A stretch of DNA of 64,000 nt from Cupriavidus sp. U2 (lineage in GTDB: Bacteria > Pseudomonadota > Gammaproteobacteria > Burkholderiales > Burkholderiaceae): the NCBI RefSeq assembly GCF_009663685.2, contig NZ_RCOG02000027.1:142240-206239 (forward strand), read 5' to 3'. The notes beneath the pieces are model-generated. The model saw nothing but the letters and a program-made list of their open reading frames with translations, did not search any database and was not told where the DNA came from. Each line of letters begins with the position of its first letter. Position 1 is the first letter of the stretch. This document shows, piece after piece, positions 34,390 to 42,814 of the stretch. Position numbers and translations under genes: made by a program.

Positions 34390-34602
34390 GTCTCCCCCAC
34401 CAAGGCAAAAAGAATATTCCCGGCATCGCGCGGCTGCGCGACCGTTGGCGGGAAATTCAGGGTATGGGACTGGGTCGGCAAGTGCGCTGCGGCACGGCCG
34501 TTTGACACATTTCGGAAAAGTTAAGCAGTCATGCCGCAATGCAGCACTGTCCGAAAAGCCGCCATTTGTGCGCAGTTGGTGCGGTAGCCCACATAACGCG
34601 GG

Positions 34603-35667
34603 TCAGCGCCGGAACCAGAGGATGGAAAGCGCACATGCCGCCACCAGCAGAAGGCCGGCGACCGCCGCGAACAGCGCGCCGACTTCGGTCTCCCTGCGCT
34701 CCAGCGCAAAACGTGCGCTGAGCTGGCGGTACACGCGGCTCAGGTCGGCCGCCGAGCCGGCCTGGAAGTATTCGCCGCCGGTGATATTGGCGACGGCGCG
34801 CAAGGAGGGCTCGTCGAGCTGCATGAAGTAGGACAGCACCGGCTCGCCAGCCACGCCGCCCTGCGCCGATCCAAAGCCCACGGTGTACACGCGTACGCCC
34901 CGCTGGGCGGCCATGCGCGCAGCGTCCAGCGGGTCCGGGCCGGTGGTACGGCGGCCGTCGCTGAGCAGGATGACCGCGCCGTGCCGGTACGAGCCCGGCT
35001 GCACCGGTGGCCGCTCCTTCGCGCGCTTGCGCGCGGCGTCTGCCGCAGCGGCTTCGTCAAGTGACGTGGCGGGCCTGCCCAGCAATGGTGCCCCGTCGTT
35101 GAACAGGACGGCTTCGAGGTCGATGCCATCATTGGGAAACAATACGGCCAGGGCCTGTATCAGGCCGCTGCCGGTGGCCGTGCCGCGCTGCAGCTGGAAG
35201 CGGTCGAGCGCGTCGAGCATGTCCTGGCGGTTATCGGTCGGTGCCAGCACTTCCGCAGCGGTGGCCGCGAACGAGACAATGCCCAGCCGCACACTCGACG
35301 GCAGCCCCACCACGAGGTCACGCGCGGCCTGCTGGGCGGCGGCGATGCGCGTGGGTGCCACGTCGGTGGCCTCCATGCTGCGCGAGACATCCATCGCCAG
35401 CACCAGCGTGATGGTGTCCGAAGGCAGCGTGATGGTGGCGCTGGGCCGCGCGCAGGCCAGCAAGGCGGCACCCAGTGCAAGCAGGAACAGAACGGGGGGA
35501 ATGTGGCGCCGCAGGCGTTGGCCGGGCCCCAGCGCGGCGCGCGGCAATGCAAGGCTGGCATAAAGCAGGGCCGCCTTCTTGCGCCGTGCGATCAGATACA
35601 CGTAGGCGGCTGCCAGCAGTGGGAGCAAAAGCAGCAGCCAGAGCATTTGCGGCCAGAGAAACTGCAT
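34603..35667 (-). CDS. VWA-domain membrane protein (BatA/BatB-like)
   Basis: The 354-residue protein has two N-terminal membrane helices (about 8-27 and 58-74), a von Willebrand A domain (about 85-315) and a C-terminal helix (about 332-351). The metal-binding MIDAS residues are in DVSRSMEA (DxSxS), with later Thr in RGTATGSG and Asp in LLSDGRRTTG. It is a close paralogue in layout of the VWA protein at 38680. Such proteins work with MoxR ATPases in envelope-stress or assembly roles. It is divergent from the S1C protease and probably belongs to the same functional set. Confidence 0.88.
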   Translation of the reverse strand: MQFLWPQMLWLLLLLPLLAAAYVYLIARRKKAALLYASLALPRAALGPGQRLRRHIPPVLFLLALGAALLACARPSATITLPSDTITLVLAMDVSRSMEATDVAPTRIAAAQQAARDLVVGLPSSVRLGIVSFAATAAEVLAPTDNRQDMLDALDRFQLQRGTATGSGLIQALAVLFPNDGIDLEAVLFNDGAPLLGRPATSLDEAAAADAARKRAKERPPVQPGSYRHGAVILLSDGRRTTGPDPLDAARMAAQRGVRVYTVGFGSAQGGVAGEPVLSYFMQLDEPSLRAVANITGGEYFQAGSAADLSRVYRQLSARFALERRETEVGALFAAVAGLLLVAACALSILWFRR

Positions 35668-35739
35668 GCCCTGCTCCTTGGCGCGTGAGTAAGAGGATGG
35701 TACTGTATTTTTTAAGGCGCGACGGAACCGGGGGCTGCG

Positions 35740-36681
35740 ATGAAACGGGTGACGATCTACGGGTTGGTTTCAGTGGCCGTCGTCCTGGTATTTGCCGCAG
35801 GCGCATCGGTTTCGTGGCTGGCTCAGCCACCGCCGCGCAAGCTCACGCAGGCCGACATCGACGCCGCCGTGCTGCACACGCTGCAGACCAAGACGCTGCC
35901 ATCCCAGGCCGCCCGGGCCGCCGAATCCATCCGCGAATCGGTGGTCGAGATCCGCAGCTTCGCGCCCGACAAGGCACCCGATCCGCCGCCCGCCGCCAAG
36001 GCAAAGCGCGATCCGCCCGACGCCAGATCGAAAGCCGCCCAGAAGGCCGCACCGAAGGCGGCGCCGAACGCCAGCCCACAGCGCGATGAAGCCGCCGCGA
36101 CCGATCCCCCCCGGCGCAGCGAGCAGCCCGAAGCCAGGTCGGAAGCCCGCCACATCGGGTCCGGCGTGGTCGTCACCGAAACCGGCACCATCATCACGAA
36201 CTACCACGTGGTGGCCGATGCCAGCCGGCTGGAGGTCACCTTCCACAACGGCCAGACATCGGAAGCCTCGCTGCTGCAGGCGATGCCCGAGAAGGACCTG
36301 GCCATCGTGCAGCCGAAATCGATCCCCGACGACCTGCCAGCCGCCACGCTCGGGTCCAGCCAGAACCTGGCGCCAGGTATGGAGGTCGTGGCGGTGGGCT
36401 TTCCGTTCGGCATCGGCCCTTCGGTGTCCGCCGGCGTGATCTCCGGGCTTGACCGGCAGTTCGTGTCACCGGACCGCAAGCAGAAGCTCGACAAGCTCAT
36501 CCAGTTCGATGCGGCGGCCAATCCCGGCAACTCGGGGGGGCCGCTGGTGAACATGAATGGCGAGGTGGTGGGCATCGTCACCGCCATCCTCAACCCCAAC
36601 CCGAGCGGCACCTTTCTCGGTATCGGCTTTGCCATCACGATCGAAAGTGCCGGCATGGCCCTTGGATCATCTCCCTTCTAG
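35740..36681 (+). CDS. S1C trypsin-like serine protease (DegP/DegS-like, no PDZ)
   Basis: The 313-residue protein has an N-terminal membrane anchor (about 5-27), a Lys/Ala/Pro-rich linker (about 80-135), then a protease domain. The triad is visible: His in TNYHVV, Asp in PEKDLAIV and Ser in AANPGNSGGPLVNM. No PDZ domain follows; the chain ends about 40 residues after the Ser. It would be an inner-membrane-tethered periplasmic protease. It lies 12 bases before moxR and divergent from the VWA gene, so it probably belongs to the MoxR cluster. Confidence 0.9.
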   Translation: MKRVTIYGLVSVAVVLVFAAGASVSWLAQPPPRKLTQADIDAAVLHTLQTKTLPSQAARAAESIRESVVEIRSFAPDKAPDPPPAAKAKRDPPDARSKAAQKAAPKAAPNASPQRDEAAATDPPRRSEQPEARSEARHIGSGVVVTETGTIITNYHVVADASRLEVTFHNGQTSEASLLQAMPEKDLAIVQPKSIPDDLPAATLGSSQNLAPGMEVVAVGFPFGIGPSVSAGVISGLDRQFVSPDRKQKLDKLIQFDAAANPGNSGGPLVNMNGEVVGIVTAILNPNPSGTFLGIGFAITIESAGMALGSSPF

Positions 36682-36693
36682 ACGCGGAGGCCC

Positions 36694-37707
36694 ATGAACG
36701 ACCCAGCCCGCGGCGCCCTCGACAGCGCCAACCTGATGGAACGCCTGCTGTACGAGGTGAAGCGCGTGGTGGTGGGACAGGACCACTTCCTGGAACGGGT
36801 GCTGGTCGCCATGCTGGCCGGCGGGCACCTGCTCGTGGAAGGCGTGCCGGGCCTCGCCAAGACGCTGACGGTCAACACGCTGGCACGGACCATGAGCGGA
36901 TCGTTCAAGCGCATCCAGTTCACGCCCGACCTGCTGCCGGCCGACCTGATCGGCACCCGCATGTACAACCAGGGCACCGGCGAGTTCTCCACGGTGCGCG
37001 GGCCGGTGTTCGCTCACCTGCTGCTGGCCGACGAAATCAACCGCGCGCCGGCCAAGGTACAGAGTGCACTGCTGGAAGTGATGCAGGAGAAACAGGTGAC
37101 CATTGCCGGCGAATCGCATCCGGTGCCGGCGCCGTTCCTGGTCATGGCCACGCAGAACCCGATCGAGACCGAGGGCACCTACCCGCTGCCCGAAGCCCAG
37201 GTGGACCGCTTCATGATGAAGGTGCTGGTAGGCTATCCCACCGAGGAAGAAGAGGTCGTGATCGTCAACCGCGTGACCGGCCCGCGCATTGGCGTGAACG
37301 CGATCGCCACGCCCGAGCACCTGGCCGGACTGCAGGAAGAGTGCCGCAAGGTGTACGTGGACCCGGGCCTGATCCAGTACGCGGTGCGCGTGGTGGCCGC
37401 CACGCGCAAGCCCTCCAGCCATGGCCTGGACGATCTGGAGCGTTACGTGACGTTCGGGGCCAGCCCGCGCGCCACGATCGGCCTCATCGAAGGGGCGCGC
37501 GCACTGGCGTACCTGCGCGGCCGCGACTATGCCCTGCCCGAGGACGTGACCGACCTGGTGCCCGACGTACTGCGCCATCGCATCGTGCTGTCGTACGAGG
37601 CGATCTCCGATGCGGTGACGGCCGACCAGCTGATTGCCCGCATCCTGCAGGCGCTGCCGGTGCCCGAACGGCCCATGGAATCCCATGTTCGGGCGACTGC
37701 GCGCTAG
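36694..37707 (+). CDS. MoxR-family AAA ATPase
   Basis: The 337-residue ATPase has Walker A in VEGVPGLAKT (about 47-56), Walker B in LLLADEINRAP (about 109-119), sensor 1 in ATQNPIETEGTYPLPEAQ and the C-terminal helical lid with SPRATIGLIEGARALA. MoxR proteins act as chaperones that activate or insert metal or cofactors into targets together with VWA partners. A GCGGAGG site precedes the ATG. It is followed by DUF58 (overlapping 23 bases) and VWA genes, the standard MoxR-DUF58-Bat order. Confidence 0.96.
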   Translation: MNDPARGALDSANLMERLLYEVKRVVVGQDHFLERVLVAMLAGGHLLVEGVPGLAKTLTVNTLARTMSGSFKRIQFTPDLLPADLIGTRMYNQGTGEFSTVRGPVFAHLLLADEINRAPAKVQSALLEVMQEKQVTIAGESHPVPAPFLVMATQNPIETEGTYPLPEAQVDRFMMKVLVGYPTEEEEVVIVNRVTGPRIGVNAIATPEHLAGLQEECRKVYVDPGLIQYAVRVVAATRKPSSHGLDDLERYVTFGASPRATIGLIEGARALAYLRGRDYALPEDVTDLVPDVLRHRIVLSYEAISDAVTADQLIARILQALPVPERPMESHVRATAR

Positions 37708-38683
37708 GAGGCGCCAAAGCGGCCCGACAGGCGTCGTCGCCGGAGACGGCGTGGCGCGCGTGGGCGCCAGCCAGACCGACGCGCTGCTGCGCCGGCTGGA
37801 ATGGACCGTAGTCCGGCGGCTCGACGGCCTGCTGCAGGGCGACTACCGCACGCTGTTTCGCGGCTTCGGGCTCGATCTGGCGGACCTACGCGAGTACCAC
37901 CCCGGCGACGATGTGCGCCATATCGACTGGAACGTCACGGCCCGGCTGCAGACGCCGCATGTGCGCGAGTACCAGGAGGATCGCGAGGTGGCGGCCTGGT
38001 TTCTGCTGGACCTCAGCGCATCGGTCGATTTCGGGTCCGGCACGGTGCGCAAGCGCGACCTCCTGGCCGATTTTTCCACCGTCATGGCGCTGCTGCTGAC
38101 CCGCTACGGCAATCGCGTTGGCACCGTGCTGTACGGCGGCGCGGCCGATGCCTCGGCCGCGGTGGTGCCGGCGCGCGCCGGCCGCCGCCACCTGATGCAT
38201 CTGCTGCACCGCATGCACGCCACGCCAGCCGCATCGCCGGGCGACACCCGCCTGCGCGACCTGCTGGAGCGTGCCCGCGCCGTCGCGAAGCGTCGCTCGG
38301 TGATGTTTGTCGTCTCGGACTTCATCAGCGCGCCCGGCTGGCAGGCATCGCTGGCGATGCTGGCGCGGCGCCACGAAGTGGTAGCCGTGCGGCTGGTCGA
38401 TCCGCTGGAACTGGCACTGCCCGACCTGGGCGTGGTAGTGATGCAGGACGCCGAAACGGGCGAGCAGATGGTGGTGGATACCCACGACAAGGGCTTTCGC
38501 CAGCGTTTCGCGGCGATCGCCGAGGCCCGCGAGGCCGAACTGCGCCTGGGCTTTACCCGTGCCGGCGTGGACTGTCTGACCCTGTCCACCGACACCCGCC
38601 TGGACCTGGAACTGCTGCAGTTCGCACGCCAGCGCAGCCGCCGGCTTGGCGCCGCGCGCGACGCCGTCAGGGGCATCGCATGA
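37685..38683 (+). CDS. DUF58-domain protein
   Basis: The 332-residue protein carries the DUF58 signature GFGLDLADLREYHPGDDVRHIDWNVTAR (about 58-85) followed by a VWA-like fold with FLLDLSASVDFGS, VVSDFIS and an RLVDPLE segment. It lacks membrane helices and is predicted to be cytoplasmic, working between MoxR and the VWA membrane protein. The start overlaps moxR by 23 bases, and its stop overlaps the next gene's ATG (ATGA), so the three are translationally linked. Confidence 0.92.
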   Translation: MFGRLRARRRQSGPTGVVAGDGVARVGASQTDALLRRLEWTVVRRLDGLLQGDYRTLFRGFGLDLADLREYHPGDDVRHIDWNVTARLQTPHVREYQEDREVAAWFLLDLSASVDFGSGTVRKRDLLADFSTVMALLLTRYGNRVGTVLYGGAADASAAVVPARAGRRHLMHLLHRMHATPAASPGDTRLRDLLERARAVAKRRSVMFVVSDFISAPGWQASLAMLARRHEVVAVRLVDPLELALPDLGVVVMQDAETGEQMVVDTHDKGFRQRFAAIAEAREAELRLGFTRAGVDCLTLSTDTRLDLELLQFARQRSRRLGAARDAVRGIA

Positions 38684-39753
38684 TCGATGCGCTGAACCGG
38701 ATGCCGGTGCTGAGCTTCCTGTGGCCCGCCATGCTGTGGCTGCTGGCGCTCGTGCTGCTGCTGGGCGCGGGCTACCTGTGGCTCGATGCTCGCCGGCGCC
38801 GCGCTGCCGCGCAATACCCGGCCTTGCGCGTCGCCGGCATGGCAGGCGCGGCCAACACCGCCGGCAAGGCCCTGGCGAACTGGCGCCGCCATGTGGCGCC
38901 CGTGTTCGCGCTGCTGGCGCTGACCGCACTGGTAGTGGCCATCGCCCGCCCTCAGGCGGTGATGGTTTTGCCATCACGGATCGAGACGGTCGTGCTGGTG
39001 ATCGACCTGTCGGGCAGCATGCGCGCGCAGGACGTCAAGCCCAGCCGCCTGCGCGCCGCGCAGGGCGCGGCCAAGGTGCTGCTCGATGCGCAGCCATCCG
39101 GCGTCAGTACGGGGGTGGTGGCGATGGCGGGCACCGCGGCCGTGGCGCAGGCGCCCAGCCGCCGCAAGGACGACGTGGCCGCCGCCATCGACAAGCTGCA
39201 GCCACAGGGCGGCACGGCGCTGGGCAACGGGCTGCTGATTGCGCTGACGACGCTGATGCCACAACTGACGGAAGACGCGGCGCGGCTGATGAACGACGAC
39301 GGGCCCATTCCGAAACCGGTGCCGGCCGATACGGACGAGCCCGTCGCGCCGGGCTCCTACGCGGCCGGTGCGATCGTGCTGTTCTCCGACGGCGAGAGCA
39401 ATGCCGGCCCGGCCGCGCTGCAGGCCGCCCAACTGGCCGCCGCCCACGGCGTGCGCATCTACACGGTGGGTGTGGGCACCGTCGAAGGCGTGGTGCTCAA
39501 GGCCGACGGCATGTCGGCCCGGGTCAAGCTCGACGAACAGGTGCTGAAGCAGGTGGCCGACGCCACCGGTGCCGAGTACTTCCGGCTGGAAGACGCGTCG
39601 CGGCTCAAGGCCGTGTACCGCGCCATCAACGCCCGGCTGGCCCATGGCAAGCGCGACCAGATCGAGGTCACCGCGTTCTTTGCCGCGCTGGGCGCCTTGC
39701 TGGCAACCTGCGCGGGGCTGCTGTCGCTATGGTGGTTCGGGCGCGTGCTGTAG
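38680..39753 (+). CDS. VWA-domain membrane protein (BatA-like)
   Basis: The 357-residue protein has two N-terminal helices (about 9-32 and 73-91), a VWA domain (about 100-310) with MIDAS residues DLSGSM and GGTALGNG and Asp in LFSDGESNAG, and a C-terminal helix (about 333-352). It is coupled to the DUF58 gene by an ATGA overlap. Together with MoxR and DUF58 it forms a Bat-like set whose clients are unknown. It is the paralogue of the VWA gene at 34603. Confidence 0.93.
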   Translation: MIDALNRMPVLSFLWPAMLWLLALVLLLGAGYLWLDARRRRAAAQYPALRVAGMAGAANTAGKALANWRRHVAPVFALLALTALVVAIARPQAVMVLPSRIETVVLVIDLSGSMRAQDVKPSRLRAAQGAAKVLLDAQPSGVSTGVVAMAGTAAVAQAPSRRKDDVAAAIDKLQPQGGTALGNGLLIALTTLMPQLTEDAARLMNDDGPIPKPVPADTDEPVAPGSYAAGAIVLFSDGESNAGPAALQAAQLAAAHGVRIYTVGVGTVEGVVLKADGMSARVKLDEQVLKQVADATGAEYFRLEDASRLKAVYRAINARLAHGKRDQIEVTAFFAALGALLATCAGLLSLWWFGRVL

Positions 39754-39774
39754 CCTCAGACCGTCGCCGGCCCG

Positions 39775-40248
39775 CTATCGCGGCTGCAGCACCAGCAGTG
39801 TGGATGTGCCGTGCGCCAGCACGCGGCCCGAGGTATCGGTCACGCGGCAGTCTGCGGTGATGATCTGGCGGCCCTGCGTGATGACCCGCCCTTCGGCACG
39901 TACCCGCCCGGTATCGGGCTTGATGGCGCGCGAGAAATTGCCCCGGGTTTCCACAGTGGTGTAGCCGGTGCCCGCAGGCAGTACGGAATTGGCCGCGCAT
40001 CCGGTCGCGCTGTCGATCAGCGTCAGCGCCCAGCCGCCATGCACGGTGCCCATCGGATTGAGAAGATGCACGCCCGGATCGCCCTCGAACGCGGCAAACC
40101 CGTCGCCCACTTCGACCAGCCAGAAACCCAGCGCCTGGCCAATCGGTGGCTGCGGCAGCCGGCCTTCGACGATGGCCTCCAGCACGGCCTTGCCCGTCAT
40201 GCCCGCAATGTCGGCGGGGTTCGCCACGCCATAGTGATAATCGGTCAC
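39775..40248 (-). CDS. PaaI-type hotdog thioesterase
   Basis: The 157-residue protein is a single hotdog domain with the PaaI active-site signature HLLNPMGTVHGGWALTLIDSATGCA (about 61-85), where the HGG turn and the downstream Asp act in hydrolysis of acyl-CoA. It then has YTTVETRGNFSRAI and ADCRVTDTSGRVLAHGTSTLL. The start is GTG at 40248 with GGAG six bases upstream. The CoA substrate is unknown. It is convergent with the VWA gene and lies downstream of the GGDEF gene on the same strand, separated by a hairpin. Confidence 0.9.
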   Translation of the reverse strand: MTDYHYGVANPADIAGMTGKAVLEAIVEGRLPQPPIGQALGFWLVEVGDGFAAFEGDPGVHLLNPMGTVHGGWALTLIDSATGCAANSVLPAGTGYTTVETRGNFSRAIKPDTGRVRAEGRVITQGRQIITADCRVTDTSGRVLAHGTSTLLVLQPR

Positions 40249-40272
40249 GCTCGTCTCCGTATTCTTGGGGGG

Positions 40273-40314
40273 TGGGATAAGGATGCTTGCAGCGTAGCGG
40301 GCAAGCTTATCCCA
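40273..40314. repeat. Long inverted repeat upstream of the thioesterase gene
   Basis: Outer arms TGGGATAAG (40273-40281) and CTTATCCCA (40306-40314) are perfectly complementary. Inside, GCTTGC (40285-40290) and GCAAGC (40301-40306) can add a second stem, leaving a ten-base loop. There is no T run, so it is not a standard terminator. Sitting 25-66 bases upstream of the thioesterase start, it may be an operator or a leader hairpin. Confidence 0.65.
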
Positions 40315-40371
40315 ATATCCCGGCAGCTGCCGGCCGAGGACGTCCGGAGTCGGCGTGGGGTCAGGCCGCCA

Positions 40372-41613
40372 TCACGCCGCGGTGACGCAGTCCTGCCCGG
40401 CCGGGACGGCGGGCTCCGGCGCGTCGTCGGGCCGCATGCTGGAGGCCAGCACGAACTGGTCGCGGCCGCGCTGCTTGGCCATGTAGAGCGCACGGTCTGC
40501 TTCGGCGAACAGGCTGCGCCACAGGCCGTCGCGGCTCGACGGTCCGCCATGCAGCTGTGCCACGCCGATGCTGACGCTGGCATGGCCGCAGCCGGGGCCG
40601 TCGCCATCGGGCAACGCAATCGCCCTGACCTTGCGCAGGATACGGTTGGCCAGCGCCGTGGCCTGATGCTCGTCGGTATGCGGGCAGAGGATGCAGAATT
40701 CCTCGCCGCCGTAGCGCGCGGCAATGTCCGACGCGCGCCGCGAGTTGTCGAGCGCGGCGGCGATGTCGCGCAGCACCTGGTCGCCGGCGTGGTGGCCGTG
40801 CCGGTCGTTGACACGCTTGAAATGGTCGACGTCGATCACCAGGCACGACAGCGGGTCGCCGTCGCGCTGCCAGCGCGCCACCAAACCCATCGCGGTCATG
40901 TCGAGCGCGCCGCGATTGAGCAGGCCGGTCAGCGCGTCGAGGCGCGCGCCGCTTTCGTTACGGGCGATGATCTGTTCCATCGCCATCAGGCTGAAGCCGA
41001 ACAGGCCCAGCAGCACGGCCACCAGCGGTGCCAGTGGCCAGATCGACGCACTGGTCTGCAGGAAGAACGGCGTGATGGCCAGCCCCTTGAACGCGGCGCC
41101 GTAGCTGAGCGCCGCCACCTGCGAGCCAAGCAGCACAAGGTGCGATGCCAGCACCAGCGGCCCGCCGATGCTGGTGCGGCCACGGCGGCTGCGCAACATC
41201 GTGACGATGGTAATGAACGAGATCATGGCCAGCATGCCGTACGCCACGCCGTGCAGCAGCACGCGGCCGTCCGACAGGCCGGACATCAGCACCAGCAGCA
41301 CCAGCGTGATCAGGCCGACGACGCGCAACGGCAGCGCAAGGTCCGCCAGTCCGTAATAGACACGCACGCCACGATAGATGGTCAGCCGGCCAATCAGATA
41401 GGCGCCGGCGCCCAGCGCCGATAGCTGCAGCGATTCGCCGGCGACGCTGGCGGCCACTACCAGGCCGGCGCCCGATGCCACCACATGCCCGACCGCCCAC
41501 AGGCGCCCTGCCTCGCTGGCGCGCAGCGCGAGAACCAGCCCCGCGGCCATGACCAGCGTGCTGGAAAACACCACCATCATGACGACCAGAATCGTCTGCT
41601 GAGCCAGGTGCAC
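40372..41613 (-). CDS. Membrane diguanylate cyclase (GGDEF)
   Basis: The 413-residue protein has six or seven membrane helices in its first 215 residues, then a GGDEF domain (about 240-395). The catalytic motif is RYGGEEF, and an RASD sequence sits five residues before it, matching the RxxD inhibitory site for c-di-GMP. It should make c-di-GMP from GTP with product inhibition. The chosen start is GTG at 41613 with an AGAGGAAA site; the longer frame to 41745 would add an unlikely polar extension. The membrane sensor part is not recognised. Confidence 0.92.
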   Translation of the reverse strand: MHLAQQTILVVMMVVFSSTLVMAAGLVLALRASEAGRLWAVGHVVASGAGLVVAASVAGESLQLSALGAGAYLIGRLTIYRGVRVYYGLADLALPLRVVGLITLVLLVLMSGLSDGRVLLHGVAYGMLAMISFITIVTMLRSRRGRTSIGGPLVLASHLVLLGSQVAALSYGAAFKGLAITPFFLQTSASIWPLAPLVAVLLGLFGFSLMAMEQIIARNESGARLDALTGLLNRGALDMTAMGLVARWQRDGDPLSCLVIDVDHFKRVNDRHGHHAGDQVLRDIAAALDNSRRASDIAARYGGEEFCILCPHTDEHQATALANRILRKVRAIALPDGDGPGCGHASVSIGVAQLHGGPSSRDGLWRSLFAEADRALYMAKQRGRDQFVLASSMRPDDAPEPAVPAGQDCVTAA

Positions 41614-41848
41614 GGGAATCCGTTTCCTCTTAAAGCTACCGGGGGCGGCTGCCGTTATGCACGTTAACCCTTGCTGGGTGACCGGACGTGAAGAACAGCG
41701 AATGGGAACGCCGCGAAGGGACAGCAAAAGAAGCGGCGAAATCACGCATCATAGCCCGCTGACCGGCCGCGGCGCACCCCCGGCAAGCCGGGTACCCGTC
41801 GCATTTTTGCAATGGCTTGCACCCTGCGGATCGCGCTGGGCGGAATGC

Positions 41849-42622
41849 TCAGTCGTCCTGCAGCGGGGTGGTCGTCGACGATCCGGCGCGGGCTGGCCTG
41901 ACCTCCGGGAACGTGCCGCCCAGTGCCAGCGTCAACGCGCGGGCGGCATCCAGCACCTGATCGCGGAAGGCCTCGCTGAAGCGCGGCGTCGGGCACGTGA
42001 GCGTCAGCGCCCCCTTCAGTTCGCCACCGGGGCCGAACACCGGCGAGGACACGCCGGCGATATCGGGGCTGCGGTCGCCCACCATGGCGATCACGCCTTC
42101 GTCGCGAATCCGCTGGTAGATCTCGCCACGCGCCCCGGCAAAGGCCCGCAGCACGCGTCCGCCCGCGCCACGGTTACGCGGCAGCAGGTCGCCGGCGCGG
42201 ATATGGTCGCGCACCGGCTGCGGCGAATCGACGCGATACAGGCACAGGCGGTGCTCGCCCTGCTCGACGTGGAACGCGGCCGATTCCCGGGTCACGCGCA
42301 CCAGTTCGCGCAGGGCCGGCATCACCACACCCTCCAGCGAGAACGACGCCGCGTAGACCGCGTTGAGCCGTGCCACTTCGGAGCCCAGCGCATAGCGGCC
42401 GTCGGGTAGGCGCTGGATCAGCCGTGCATGTTCCAGCGAAGCCAGCAGCCGCAGCAGCGTGCTCTTGTACAGGCCGCTGCGCTGCGCCAATTCGGCCAGA
42501 CCCAGCGACGTGTCGCCCTCGCGGAAGACCGACAGCACGAAAAGCGCCCGATCGACGGCAATCGCGCCGCCATCGGCGGCGTTCTTGTCGGCTTCGGACA
42601 GCTGGGCGGCTTTGCGTGGCAT
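41849..42622 (-). CDS. IclR-family transcriptional regulator
   Basis: The 257-residue regulator has a winged helix-turn-helix (about 20-85, with GLAELAQRSGLYKSTLLRLLASLEH) and a GAF-like effector domain (about 95-245). DRALFVLSVFREGDTSLG is the usual IclR start. The ATG at 42622 is chosen; the frame extends to 42691 without a better site. It is divergent from an MFS gene at 42815 and probably controls it; a CAATGCCCGG/CAATGCCGG pair lies in the 192-base gap. Confidence 0.92.
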   Translation of the reverse strand: MPRKAAQLSEADKNAADGGAIAVDRALFVLSVFREGDTSLGLAELAQRSGLYKSTLLRLLASLEHARLIQRLPDGRYALGSEVARLNAVYAASFSLEGVVMPALRELVRVTRESAAFHVEQGEHRLCLYRVDSPQPVRDHIRAGDLLPRNRGAGGRVLRAFAGARGEIYQRIRDEGVIAMVGDRSPDIAGVSSPVFGPGGELKGALTLTCPTPRFSEAFRDQVLDAARALTLALGGTFPEVRPARAGSSTTTPLQDD

Positions 42623-42814
42623 GGGCAGGCAGGACACATTGGAACGGGCGTCCACCGTATAGAACGGCCCGGCTGTTGTCAATGCAACCACACGGGCGCA
42701 TCAATGCCCGGCGCGATGGCCGCAATGCCGGTATGATGGCGCCTTCCGGGTTTTCCCTAGGTCGTCGTACCAGGCGATCCGCATCCCGGCCCACCCGCGC
42801 CTCCTGAATCACCC

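Noticed and set aside
41613..41745. Longer start for the GGDEF protein
   Set aside because: The additional 44 residues are not membrane-like or conserved in style, while GTG at 41613 has a ribosome binding site just before the first helix.
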